NCBI GenBank assembly: GCA_021738565.1
Contig: JAIPBT010000001.1
Location: forward strand, 1-64,000
Origin: Bacteroidales bacterium
Lineage (GTDB): Bacteria; Bacteroidota; Bacteroidia; Bacteroidales; GCA-2748055
DNA: 64,000 bases
Direction: 5' to 3'
This document shows positions 8,611 through 15,886 of the stretch, piece after piece (the stretch's first letter is position 1; each line of letters starts with the position of its first letter). The notes below the pieces were generated by a model. It did not search any database and was not told the origin of the DNA. It saw only the letters and a list, made by a program, of their open reading frames with translations. The position numbers and the translations under genes are program-made.

Positions 8611-9870
8611 ATGAGTGACTTAAATCAGCAGGCAAAAAAAAGAACACTACTCGTTCCCCTGATCATTGTCGGGATCATGTTTTTCGTTATCGGTTTTGGA
8701 GTAGGGATCAGCGGCTTTCTTACCCCTGCCCTGAAATCTGCATTCAGCCTCACTACGGCCCAGTCCTACCTGGTTACAGCTGCAATTTTTTCAGCATTCG
8801 TTATTTTCGGAAGGCCATCGGGATGGGTGATCAAAAAACTGGGATACAAAAGTTCTATGGTCATTGCTTTCTTCATCATGGCCATGGGGATGCTCCTTTT
8901 TGTCCCGTCATCAAGATCCGTCAGCTTTCCGCTTTTTCTAGTGGCGCTGTTTGTGGGAGGGATCGGCAACACCCTGTTACAGGCTGCAGTAAATCCCTAT
9001 GTTACCGTAATCGGTCCCAATGAGAGTGCCGCTATGCGAATGAGCCTGATGGGGATCATGAACAAAACCGCATGGTGGATCGCCCCGCTTTTCCTTGGAC
9101 TCTTCATCGATCTCCAGAAAGTGGAATTGAACGATGTGGTCCTGCCTTTCTTTATTGTCACAGGAATTCTTGTTGCACTCGGCATCTTTGCCTGGTTTGC
9201 CCCGCTGCCTGAGGTGTCAGCCGAAGGAGAAAATGATGAGGTAGCAGCGACTTCTGCATATGCTTCAGGAAAAACAAGCATCTTGCAATTCCCGCACCTC
9301 TTGCTGGGTGTATTGGCACTTTTCCTGTATGTTGGTATAGAAACCCTTCCCATGGCATCCATTATTGATTTTGCAAGGGCCTCATTCGGGAACGCCGACA
9401 ACCTTGAAGGGTATTCAAAATTTGTAACCATCGGCCTGGTTGCCGGCTACCTTTTTGGCGTTGCTGCCATTCCCAGGTACATTTCACAAACCAGGGCGCT
9501 GATCAGTTTTGCAGTGCTGGGCATCATTGCAACCATCCTGCTGGTATACCTGTCTCCGCGCTTTGCTTTCTATGCCTTGCTGCTTGCCAGTTTTTCAAAT
9601 TCACTCATGTGGCCGGCAATATGGCCGCTTGCCATCAAGGACCTTGGCAGGTTCACCAAGATTGGTTCTTCCCTGTTGGTGATGGGTATTGTTGGCGGCG
9701 GCGTGATCCCCTATATTTTCGGGGCCATTGTGGACGCCGCGAGGGGAACAGCAGTTGAAGCAACCGTGCAACACTACCAGGCAGGATACTGGGTGATGCT
9801 TCCATGCTACCTGTTCATCCTCTACTTTGCCGTACACGGGAATACCATCAGGGTCGGAGCAAAAAAATAA
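8611..9870 (+). CDS. MFS sugar permease (FHS/FucP-like)
   Basis: This is a 12-TM major facilitator protein, probably a proton-coupled sugar importer of the fucose/galactose/glucose permease type. The N-terminal IIVGIMFFVIGFGVGISGFL followed by TPALKSAFSLTTAQSYLV and FGRPSGWVIKKLGYK fits the FHS group. A central hydrophilic loop (about residues 205-225, EVSAEGENDEVAATS) separates the two six-helix halves. I start at ATG 8611 (MSDLNQQAKKRT); the ATG at 8575 would add a poorly conserved leader. The adjacent ROK kinase suggests the pair imports and phosphorylates a hexose. Confidence 0.85.
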   Translation: MSDLNQQAKKRTLLVPLIIVGIMFFVIGFGVGISGFLTPALKSAFSLTTAQSYLVTAAIFSAFVIFGRPSGWVIKKLGYKSSMVIAFFIMAMGMLLFVPSSRSVSFPLFLVALFVGGIGNTLLQAAVNPYVTVIGPNESAAMRMSLMGIMNKTAWWIAPLFLGLFIDLQKVELNDVVLPFFIVTGILVALGIFAWFAPLPEVSAEGENDEVAATSAYASGKTSILQFPHLLLGVLALFLYVGIETLPMASIIDFARASFGNADNLEGYSKFVTIGLVAGYLFGVAAIPRYISQTRALISFAVLGIIATILLVYLSPRFAFYALLLASFSNSLMWPAIWPLAIKDLGRFTKIGSSLLVMGIVGGGVIPYIFGAIVDAARGTAVEATVQHYQAGYWVMLPCYLFILYFAVHGNTIRVGAKK

Positions 9871-9904
9871 TGAATTATAAAACTGAATCGCATATATTTC
9901 AACC

Positions 9905-10759
9905 ATGAGTTACATAGGAATCGACATTGGCGGAACAAAAATTTCAGGGATCCGCCTTGAAGGAGAAAAAATAGTGGATCGTGCAAAAGCGGACACAGGA
10001 GCATCAAGGCCGGTACAGGAGATCATGGGGACCCTTTTTGATGTGATCAGGGGGGTGCTGATCGATGATGTAAAGGCCATTGGCATAGGTGTTCCGGGTA
10101 TTTTGGATGTCGAAGAAGGTAAGATCATCAACATCAACAACATCCCGGAATTCAACGGGGTTAATCTCAAGAAGCCAATTGAGAAAGCGTTCGGCATTCC
10201 CGCTTTCATAAACAACGATGCCAACTGTTTTGCACTGAGCGAAGCCTATTTCGGCGCCGGCAAACCATACTCCAACATAATTGGAATTACGCTGGGTACC
10301 GGTGTCGGAGGGGGTATCGTCATCAACCGGCAGATATACTCAGGCAACCTGGGTGCAGCAGGAGAATTTGGTTGTGTCCCTTACAGAGACGGATTGTTCG
10401 AGGAATACGGCGGAAGCAAATTCTTTGAGAAATTCTATGATGCAACGGGCAAAGAATTGTATGACCGTGCTGAAAAAAACGACCGCGTGGCAAAAGAGGC
10501 ATTCTTGGAATACGGGCAGCACATTGCATCCATTATAACCTACATGATGCTAACCATTGCACCGGAAGCGATCATCATCGGAGGCTCGATCACCAACGCT
10601 TACAAATATTTTGAGCCCAGCATCAGGGAAATGCTCGATAATTTTTCTATCCCTGTCATAGCAAAACACGTAAAGATCCTCCCTGCCACATTGTCCGACA
10701 GCGGGGTGCTTGGAGCTGCAGCCCTGGGAATGAGCGAGCACGGGCAGCAAAAAGTATAG
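9905..10759 (+). CDS. ROK family sugar kinase lacking the zinc-binding motif
   Basis: This ROK-family kinase probably phosphorylates the sugar imported by the MFS permease 34 bp upstream. It has the ATP-binding DIGGTKISG, the substrate motif NNDANCFALSEA with the catalytic Asp, and the phosphate loop GITLGTGVGGGIV. The usual ExGH plus CxCGxxGCxE zinc motif is replaced by GEFGCVPYRDGLFEEYGGSKF, so the structural zinc site is absent. Zinc-less ROK proteins of this form are common in Bacteroidota. Glucose, fructose or N-acetylhexosamine are possible substrates. Confidence 0.85.
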   Translation: MSYIGIDIGGTKISGIRLEGEKIVDRAKADTGASRPVQEIMGTLFDVIRGVLIDDVKAIGIGVPGILDVEEGKIININNIPEFNGVNLKKPIEKAFGIPAFINNDANCFALSEAYFGAGKPYSNIIGITLGTGVGGGIVINRQIYSGNLGAAGEFGCVPYRDGLFEEYGGSKFFEKFYDATGKELYDRAEKNDRVAKEAFLEYGQHIASIITYMMLTIAPEAIIIGGSITNAYKYFEPSIREMLDNFSIPVIAKHVKILPATLSDSGVLGAAALGMSEHGQQKV

Positions 10760-11042
10760 GAGATGCTACCCGTGGGGTTCCGGATAAATGATCCGTCACC
10801 AATGTTTCCTGTTCATCAACTTGTAAACAGCAATCACTTTGTTCCCGGCAGCATGAATGTGTACCTGCACAAAAGCAATGTCATACTGAGAACAGAACCT
10901 TAAACCGGTGCAACACCCGTTCATGATATTGCAATATAATACACTGATATTCAATGAATAAGAAACATGATTAAATCGATCGATCCAACTACGGGGAGGA
11001 AAAAAAATATCTTCAGGATCGAATCATTTTTTATCTGATTTC
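10760..11042. other. Intergenic region without a recognisable gene
   Basis: About 280 bp between the ROK kinase gene and the tRNA-Asp promoter. I see no convincing reading frame, strong hairpin or repeat. The right half becomes AT-rich. Confidence 0.5.
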
Positions 11043-11073
11043 TTTGTTGGTATAAAAAATTCGTCTATTTTTG
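11043..11073 (+). promoter_or_regulatory. Consensus promoter of tRNA-Asp
   Basis: TTTG (11043-11046) and TATTTTTG (11066-11073) are separated by 19 bp, an exact match to the Bacteroidota vegetative promoter. It lies about 55 bp upstream of the tRNA 5' end. The leader contains the small hairpin GCTGC-CTTTTA-GCAGC. Confidence 0.75.
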
Positions 11074-11127
11074 CGACGCATTTAAACAATGCGGTGTTCT
11101 TTAGCTGCCTTTTAGCAGCAAAAAATT

Positions 11128-11201
11128 GGTCTGGTAGTTCAGTTGGTTAGAATGCCGGCCTGTCACGCCGGAGGTCGCGAGTTCGAGTCTCGTCCAGACC
11201 G
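11128..11201 (+). tRNA. tRNA-Asp (anticodon GTC)
   Basis: The cloverleaf is complete. Acceptor GGTCTGG pairs with CCAGACC, the D arm is GTTC/GAAT, and the anticodon stem CCGGC/GCCGG carries loop CTGTCAC with anticodon GTC at 11162-11164. The T arm is GCGAG-TTCGAGT-CTCGT, and G is the discriminator base expected for Asp. CCA is not encoded. The gene borders an AT-rich island with a restriction system, so it may mark an integration site, though I found no direct repeat of its 3' end. Confidence 0.97.
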
Positions 11202-11343
11202 CAAAGAACAAAAACCCTTCAAGCTTTGCTTGAGGGGTTTTCTTTTTTCCGGAAGACGAGTCAAGCAATAGCTTGAATGAGGATTCCGGAAAAAAGAAAA
11301 CCAGGGATTTGCGATAGCAAATTCCGTGGTTTTTGTTCTTTGC
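11201..11343. repeat. Nested perfect inverted repeats directly after tRNA-Asp
   Basis: The outer 16-bp arms (11201-11216 and 11328-11343) and inner 19-bp arms (11236-11254 and 11284-11302) are perfect inverted repeats. Three further small hairpins lie between and inside them. The outer left arm includes the tRNA discriminator base. Together they could fold as a cruciform-like structure of about 140 nt. The first hairpin also works as the tRNA terminator. Confidence 0.8.
11211..11248 (+). terminator. Rho-independent terminator of tRNA-Asp
   Basis: The stem AAAACCCTTCAAGC / GCTTGAGGGGTTTT has one wobble pair and a TTT loop, followed by CTTTTTT. It begins 10 bp after the tRNA. Confidence 0.8.
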
Positions 11344-11416
11344 AAGGTGCCACACCGGCAGGTGAAGAGTCCGCCGAAGGCAATCTCGTCCATATTGGCC
11401 TCACCTCACCCTTGGT

Positions 11417-11436
11417 CCCTCTCCACGTGGAGAGGG
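11417..11436. repeat. Perfect 20-bp palindrome
   Basis: CCCTCTCCAC and GTGGAGAGGG abut as a perfect palindrome, preceded by CTCACCCTTGGT. It resembles the G+C-rich palindromic intergenic repeats found again near 53.3 kb. It lies between the tRNA structure and the AbiE-like operon. Confidence 0.6.
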
Positions 11437-11510
11437 AAATGCAACTAAAGTGCCGATTGAAGTTGTAAAAACATAACCAAGCGCCAGCTTGAGTGAGAAG
11501 GACGGAAAAT

Positions 11511-11546
11511 AAATGTCACGTTTTATCCGGTAAAAACGTGACATTT
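11511..11546. promoter_or_regulatory. Operator-like inverted repeat upstream of the AbiEi-type antitoxin gene
   Basis: Perfect 14-bp arms AAATGTCACGTTTT (11511-11524) and AAAACGTGACATTT (11533-11546) flank an 8-nt spacer. The repeat abuts the -7 box at 11549, so a bound protein would block transcription. AbiEi-type antitoxins are known to repress their own operons by binding inverted repeats, so self-binding by the 11575 product is the natural reading. Confidence 0.75.
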
Positions 11547-11548
11547 TA

Positions 11549-11556
11549 TATCTTTG
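11549..11556 (+). promoter_or_regulatory. -7 box of the antitoxin operon
   Basis: TATCTTTG matches TAnnTTTG exactly. An in-frame TTG at 11554 falls inside this box, so the ATG at 11575 is the start. The operator immediately upstream occupies the -33 region. Confidence 0.6.
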
Positions 11557-11574
11557 AAATCAAATACTGTGACA

Positions 11575-12300
11575 ATGAAAGTATCTGATATTGTTAATAA
11601 TAAGATTGATCGTCTTAGACCCGGTTATATTTTCACCTATGAAGATTTTAATGTGCCGGTGGATAAAGTTGAGGCGTTAAAAAAAATATTAAGCAGATTA
11701 GTTGCCTCAGGCAAGATTGTTCGCCTTTCCAAAGGTCAGTTCTATAAACCTGAGAAAAGTGAATTTGGTATATTGCGACCTCCTGAATACCAAATTGTCA
11801 AAGATCTGCTTGAAGACAACAACAAAATTGTTGGGTATATTACAGGAGTAAGTATGTATAATAAGTTTGGATTAACAACCCAGGTTTCCAATACGATTCT
11901 AATAGGAACAAATATTCAACGCAAACCAAGGAAAAGAGGCAAATACTCAATCAGGTTTATAAAGCAAAAGAATACTATCACAAATGAGAATATTGAGAAA
12001 CTACAATTGCTTGATGCGATCCGTTTCATAAAACGTATTCCCGACGCGGATGTATCTCAATCATGTTCCAGGATTATGTCCATTATCCAACAATATTCAA
12101 ATACAGACCAAGAATTATTCGTGAAATATGCATTGAAATATAATCCAGGAACCAGGACCTTATTAGGCGCTATTCTGGACCAGGTAAACGATTCGATTAA
12201 CACAGATACATTATATGATTCCCTAAATCCGGCGACAGAATTTAAAATTGGAATTAAAGATGATTTACTTATCACAAAAGATAAATGGAGGATCGTATGA
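11575..12300 (+). CDS. DUF6088 / AbiEi-type antitoxin-like transcriptional regulator
   Basis: From ATG 11575 the protein has 241 aa. The N-terminal 60 or so residues form a winged-helix-like unit (RPGYIFTYEDF, LKKILSRLVASGKIVRLSKGQFYKP). The AbiEi-like region follows (IVGYITGVSMYNKFGLTTQVSNTILIGTN, then RFIKQKNTI). In AbiE (type IV) systems such proteins are the antitoxin and self-repressor. The stop overlaps the AbiEii start as ATGA, the usual AbiEi-AbiEii arrangement. The protein looks complete, and the operator and promoter are intact. Confidence 0.8.
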   Translation: MKVSDIVNNKIDRLRPGYIFTYEDFNVPVDKVEALKKILSRLVASGKIVRLSKGQFYKPEKSEFGILRPPEYQIVKDLLEDNNKIVGYITGVSMYNKFGLTTQVSNTILIGTNIQRKPRKRGKYSIRFIKQKNTITNENIEKLQLLDAIRFIKRIPDADVSQSCSRIMSIIQQYSNTDQELFVKYALKYNPGTRTLLGAILDQVNDSINTDTLYDSLNPATEFKIGIKDDLLITKDKWRIV

Positions 12301-12668
12301 ATTTACATGAAAATACTGATCAGTTTAAAGAAGCTATTCGTGTGGCAAGCGATCATTTTGACATTCGCGAGGAATTTATTGAAAAAGACTATTGGGTTAC
12401 TTTCATTTTAAAAAAACTTTCTGAATCTGAATTTCGTGATCAGGTAGTGTTTAAAGGAGGAACATCATTATCAAAGGTATATAATTTAATTGATCGCTTT
12501 TCTGAGGATGTTGATCTGGCAATTATAAAGTCACCTGATCAAACTGATACAAATATTAGAAATCTTATACGCAAAGTTGAAAAACATATTACCAAAGGTT
12601 TTACTGAAGTATATGTTAATGGATTAACAAGCAAGAGGACAAAGTTTAATTATTGCAATAACATTTAA
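12297..12668 (+). pseudogene. Truncated AbiEii/nucleotidyltransferase toxin
   Basis: The start is ATG 12297 with GGAGG five bases upstream. The first 110 or so residues are a clear AbiEii-type nucleotidyltransferase: FIEKDYWVTFILKKL, then the active-site segment FKGGTSLSKVYN and RFSEDVDLAI with its two metal-binding acidic residues. Family members are normally about 250-330 aa. This one stops at 123 aa after TSKRTKFNYCNNI, and an unrelated DUF4406 gene follows at once. The C-terminal half has been lost by deletion or replacement, so the toxin is probably inactive. Confidence 0.75.
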
Positions 12669-12679
12669 CTACTTAATCC

Positions 12680-13009
12680 ATGTATAGAATTTTTATTTCA
12701 GGACCTTACACGAAAGGAGATATTGCTCTTAATGTAAAAAGAGCAATGGACTTAGCAAATGAACTTATAAACTTAGGTTTTGCACCATACTTTCCACATC
12801 TTACTCATTTTCTTCACATGAATAATTGGCAGCCTTACGAAAAATGGCTCGAATTAGATTGTGAATATTTGATTTTATGTGATGGGGTTATAAGGATTCA
12901 GGGTGAATCTGCTGGTGCGGATAATGAAGTTCAATTAGCAAAGAAGAAAAACATTACCGTATTTTTTTCATTGAATGAAGTAGTTGATTTCTTTTCAACG
13001 AAAGATTAG
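12680..13009 (+). CDS. DUF4406 domain protein (nucleoside 2-deoxyribosyltransferase-like)
   Basis: This 109 aa protein matches DUF4406, small relatives of nucleoside 2-deoxyribosyltransferases often carried by phages and islands. It has YRIFISGPYTKGD at the N-terminus, PYFPHLTHFLHM in the middle, and the conserved CDGVIRIQGESAGADNEV segment with the SxGAxxE-type motif. The substrate is unknown. It starts 11 bp after the truncated AbiEii frame and its end overlaps the convergent endonuclease gene by 4 bp. Confidence 0.8.
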   Translation: MYRIFISGPYTKGDIALNVKRAMDLANELINLGFAPYFPHLTHFLHMNNWQPYEKWLELDCEYLILCDGVIRIQGESAGADNEVQLAKKKNITVFFSLNEVVDFFSTKD

Positions 13010-13620
13010 GGTTCAATACCTAATATAAGCAATGGAACTGGTGGACTATTTCTTCCCTGTCTCATTACATTATATACTTCCCCTTCATAATATGCAACTC
13101 CACTACTCATCTGAGCCTGCATTCTTTTTGTTGGGAGAATTTCAACACCAAGATTAATTTTACCCCCTGAATAAAAAAGCATATGTTTAACAAATAAGTC
13201 AAATGCAACGAATGCATATTTTCCAAATTGGACTTCAACGGCAATTTTACTTTTTACGAAATCAGTCTGATTATAACTATAGATTGGTTCTTTCTCCCCG
13301 TTTTCAATTAAAAACTTTCGCTGTTCCTTTGCAGACATCAACACGCTTTTTTCCATCAATTCTCTTTTCAATGTAATATAGTAGTTATATCGGCTCTCAG
13401 TCCAGCCATTTTTATTGAAAGCATTATTAAACGCTTTGTTAAGTTCTATCGGAGAATATAACTCATTTCCTTTTTTTGTTTTCTCTTTACTAATCTTTGT
13501 TTTAAATATAGAAGCATCAATACCACTTATCACAGATTTTATCTCTTTATATAAGTTATTATAATGTACTATAAGATATTCCTCTCCATTGAGATGAGAG
13601 TACCTTTGTGCAATTTTCAT
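13006..13620 (-). CDS. Type II restriction endonuclease, BglII/BstYI-like
   Basis: This 204 aa protein has the layout of the BglII/BstYI endonuclease family. The putative catalytic residues are D120, E129 and Q131 in TDFVKSKIAVEVQFGKYAF. Asp-x8-Glu-x-Gln, with Gln replacing the usual Lys, is the family hallmark. It is followed by LQAQMSS-like MQAQMSSGVAYYEGEVYNV and PPVPLLILGIEP. BglII cuts AGATCT and BstYI RGATCY, so a GATC-core site is a fair prediction. It lies 42 bp downstream of its cognate methyltransferase on the same strand. Confidence 0.82.
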   Translation of the reverse strand: MKIAQRYSHLNGEEYLIVHYNNLYKEIKSVISGIDASIFKTKISKEKTKKGNELYSPIELNKAFNNAFNKNGWTESRYNYYITLKRELMEKSVLMSAKEQRKFLIENGEKEPIYSYNQTDFVKSKIAVEVQFGKYAFVAFDLFVKHMLFYSGGKINLGVEILPTKRMQAQMSSGVAYYEGEVYNVMRQGRNSPPVPLLILGIEP

Positions 13621-13662
13621 TTTTTTTATTTTTTCTGTGGATATTGAATCACTAAATTCTAA

Positions 13663-14595
13663 TCATTTTTGATTCCATTCTGTTGGTATTTGAACAATCT
13701 TATCTTTTGGTGAGGGCTTATGTATTGGCTTATTAATCGGGCGAATTTTTAATTTTCCATCATTCAAATCTTTAATTCGCTTTTCAGCAATCATACAATA
13801 CTCTTTCTCCTTTTCAATTCCAACAGCATTTCTGTCATTTTTAATAGCACCGAGAATTGCAGAACCAACACCAGCAAATGGGTCAAGAACCCAACTGTTT
13901 TCATTTGTTAATGCCAGAACACATCGTTCAACAAGTTCAATTGGAAATTGGCATGGGTGTTCAGTCTTTTCAGGATGATTCGATTTTACATTCGGGATAT
14001 TCCACATGCAACTCTCCCAATCCTGCTCTATAATTTCCCAAATATCACTTGGGTTCTTACCAAGAGGATTACCTGATGGCATTCCTTTATTCGGTCCTTT
14101 AAAGTGCTTTTTTCCCGGGTACTTTGATGGAATCCTTACATTATCAAGATTAAATATATAATCATCTGTTTTACTGAACCACAAAATTGTTTCATATCTT
14201 CCACTAAAACGATTAGAAGCATGTAGGCCATGACCAAAATGCCATATTATCCTGTTACGCAATTTCAAATTATGTTTCTTAAAAATCTGGTAATAAAAAA
14301 TGTCGAGAGGAAAAATTTCACCTTTATCCACATAATTGCCAACCTGCCAACATAGATTCCCTTTGTCTGATAATGTTCGAACAAGTTCACTGATGATATC
14401 TTCTTGTGTTGTAAGATATTTTTCTATACTGGTTTTGGTTTCATAAGACTTTCCGACATTATAAGGTGGTGATGTTAGTATCAAATCGAACTTGTGGTCT
14501 TCATAAGTTTTTAGTACACTCAAACTATCACCGTGATGGATTTTATAGTCAACATTTGGACTTAAATAATCAAATAATGGTTCTTTTGCTTTCAT
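13663..14595 (-). CDS. Type II DNA methyltransferase (beta class, SPPY)
   Basis: This SAM-dependent methyltransferase protects host DNA from the adjacent endonuclease. Motif IV, LILTSPPYNVG, lies near residue 38, and the SAM-binding motif I, VLDPFAGVGSAILGAI, lies near residue 235. That order defines the beta class. SPPY is typical of N4-cytosine or N6-adenine methylation, and N4-cytosine would suit a BglII-like partner. The 310 aa length is normal. The base composition is AT-rich compared with flanking genes, suggesting horizontal acquisition. Confidence 0.88.
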   Translation of the reverse strand: MKAKEPLFDYLSPNVDYKIHHGDSLSVLKTYEDHKFDLILTSPPYNVGKSYETKTSIEKYLTTQEDIISELVRTLSDKGNLCWQVGNYVDKGEIFPLDIFYYQIFKKHNLKLRNRIIWHFGHGLHASNRFSGRYETILWFSKTDDYIFNLDNVRIPSKYPGKKHFKGPNKGMPSGNPLGKNPSDIWEIIEQDWESCMWNIPNVKSNHPEKTEHPCQFPIELVERCVLALTNENSWVLDPFAGVGSAILGAIKNDRNAVGIEKEKEYCMIAEKRIKDLNDGKLKIRPINKPIHKPSPKDKIVQIPTEWNQK

Positions 14596-14861
14596 AAATA
14601 ATTTATTCAGCCACTAATTTAGTCATTTGTTCTCAGATTAGGTAGTAAAATAGAAAGTAGGATGAATTTTAGATTAGCAATCACGAACTTTCAATGGCGG
14701 CATTTCATAAGCTTATTGAATCATCTAATTGATGATTTGTTATATATCAGAATACCACAGAATAATGTTGAAAACTAATATGAAGATTTTTCACTATTTA
14801 TCCTAAATATACGATATCAGTTGATATTATTACTCTTAAGTATTCAAACCATATCTCATAG

Positions 14862-15869
14862 TTATTCACGTAAAGGCAACATCCAATCTGCGCGCTCCAT
14901 GAACTCAGCCTGGAAATCCTTATGCCACCGGGAGATGGTCGTTTTGCCCGGGCCATCCACATAATGATTTGTTGAATCCACACGTACATATTGTCCACCC
15001 CAACTGGGTTGGGTCGGATCTTCGGGATCGTTTATGCCGCGATTTGCACTCAACAGGTACATGAAGGATGGTGAATCTCCTTCAATAACTCCTGGTCCTC
15101 CCATGGCTTTGGGTGGGTAAATCGCTCCCAGTGGTCCATGGTCTTTAATGATATGCGTTTCGACCCAGGAACGATCATCGGCCCCGAACATGCCCTGGTA
15201 GGTTTTTCTCGACTCGATTATAAACAGCTGAGGAAAATTATCCATGAGCCATTCGTGCGTGGCATCCTGGCAGCCGATTAAAAAGATCCGCAATTTGCTG
15301 ATAAAAACATCCAGCTCGGCCTGGTTTCTTGTTTGCTGCACCTTCCAGATTGCCTGTGCGATTTCGCGCGGACCTCCCCATACACATATGTATATTGCAC
15401 GTGGATCGGGCCGGTCCGCTGCTGCAATAATCGCATCCGAAGCTTCGCTGTCCTTTCCTTCACCAATAATACTGGACCAGGGTTGTTTATCACATCCCCA
15501 TTTTACAGGTAAGTCATGATTATTCCCCAGTCCCTCAAAGGTCACGGAACGTAGATAATCGGCAGTCGGATACTGAGGATCTCTTTTCCTGAGGTTTTCA
15601 TCAACCAGATCGTATTTGTCGAGTGCGGCAAGGATATTATCCTTTTCAGCTATCATACCGAAAGTTCCTGCCGATGCGATCAATCCCTCAACATGAAATT
15701 CATTCGAATAAAGTAAAAAACGTACCATTGACTGTACATCGTCGGGGTCGCTATTAGTAACCGGAAAGGGAGGAAAGTCTGATGAGATGATCACACGGTA
15801 CTGTGCAGATGCAGGGTTGTTTATCAACAGTAATATGATAATAACAAAGATTGATTTTATAACTCTCAT
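14862..15869 (-). CDS. Secreted DUF1593 (nucleoside-hydrolase-like) protein, short form
   Basis: The 335 aa protein starts with a signal peptide (MRVIKSIFVIIILLLINNPASA). The DUF1593 domain follows, related in fold to inosine-uridine nucleoside hydrolases: SDPDDVQSMVRFLLY carries the Asp cluster that binds calcium in that superfamily, followed by FHVEGLIASAG. It ends without the beta-sandwich domain of its neighbour. It is the last gene of the long sugar operon, 17 bp after its paralogue. It may cleave an N- or O-ribosyl-like bond in the periplasm; the substrate is unknown. Confidence 0.83.
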   Translation of the reverse strand: MRVIKSIFVIIILLLINNPASAQYRVIISSDFPPFPVTNSDPDDVQSMVRFLLYSNEFHVEGLIASAGTFGMIAEKDNILAALDKYDLVDENLRKRDPQYPTADYLRSVTFEGLGNNHDLPVKWGCDKQPWSSIIGEGKDSEASDAIIAAADRPDPRAIYICVWGGPREIAQAIWKVQQTRNQAELDVFISKLRIFLIGCQDATHEWLMDNFPQLFIIESRKTYQGMFGADDRSWVETHIIKDHGPLGAIYPPKAMGGPGVIEGDSPSFMYLLSANRGINDPEDPTQPSWGGQYVRVDSTNHYVDGPGKTTISRWHKDFQAEFMERADWMLPLRE

Positions 15870-15886
15870 TATTTCCTTTTATAATT

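Noticed and set aside
11101-11393. Minus-strand reading frames opposite tRNA-Asp
   Set aside because: They translate to the RTRLELATSGVTGRHSNQ and GRDSNSRPPA type strings that arise from antisense tRNA sequence; no start signal or independent support.
11554-11574. TTG 11554 as start of the antitoxin gene
   Set aside because: It lies inside the TATCTTTG promoter element; ATG 11575 gives a conserved-looking N-terminus.
11128-14861. Complete integrative element in tRNA-Asp
   Set aside because: No integrase gene and no direct repeat of the tRNA 3' end on the far side could be found; only the AT-rich content and defence genes support an island.
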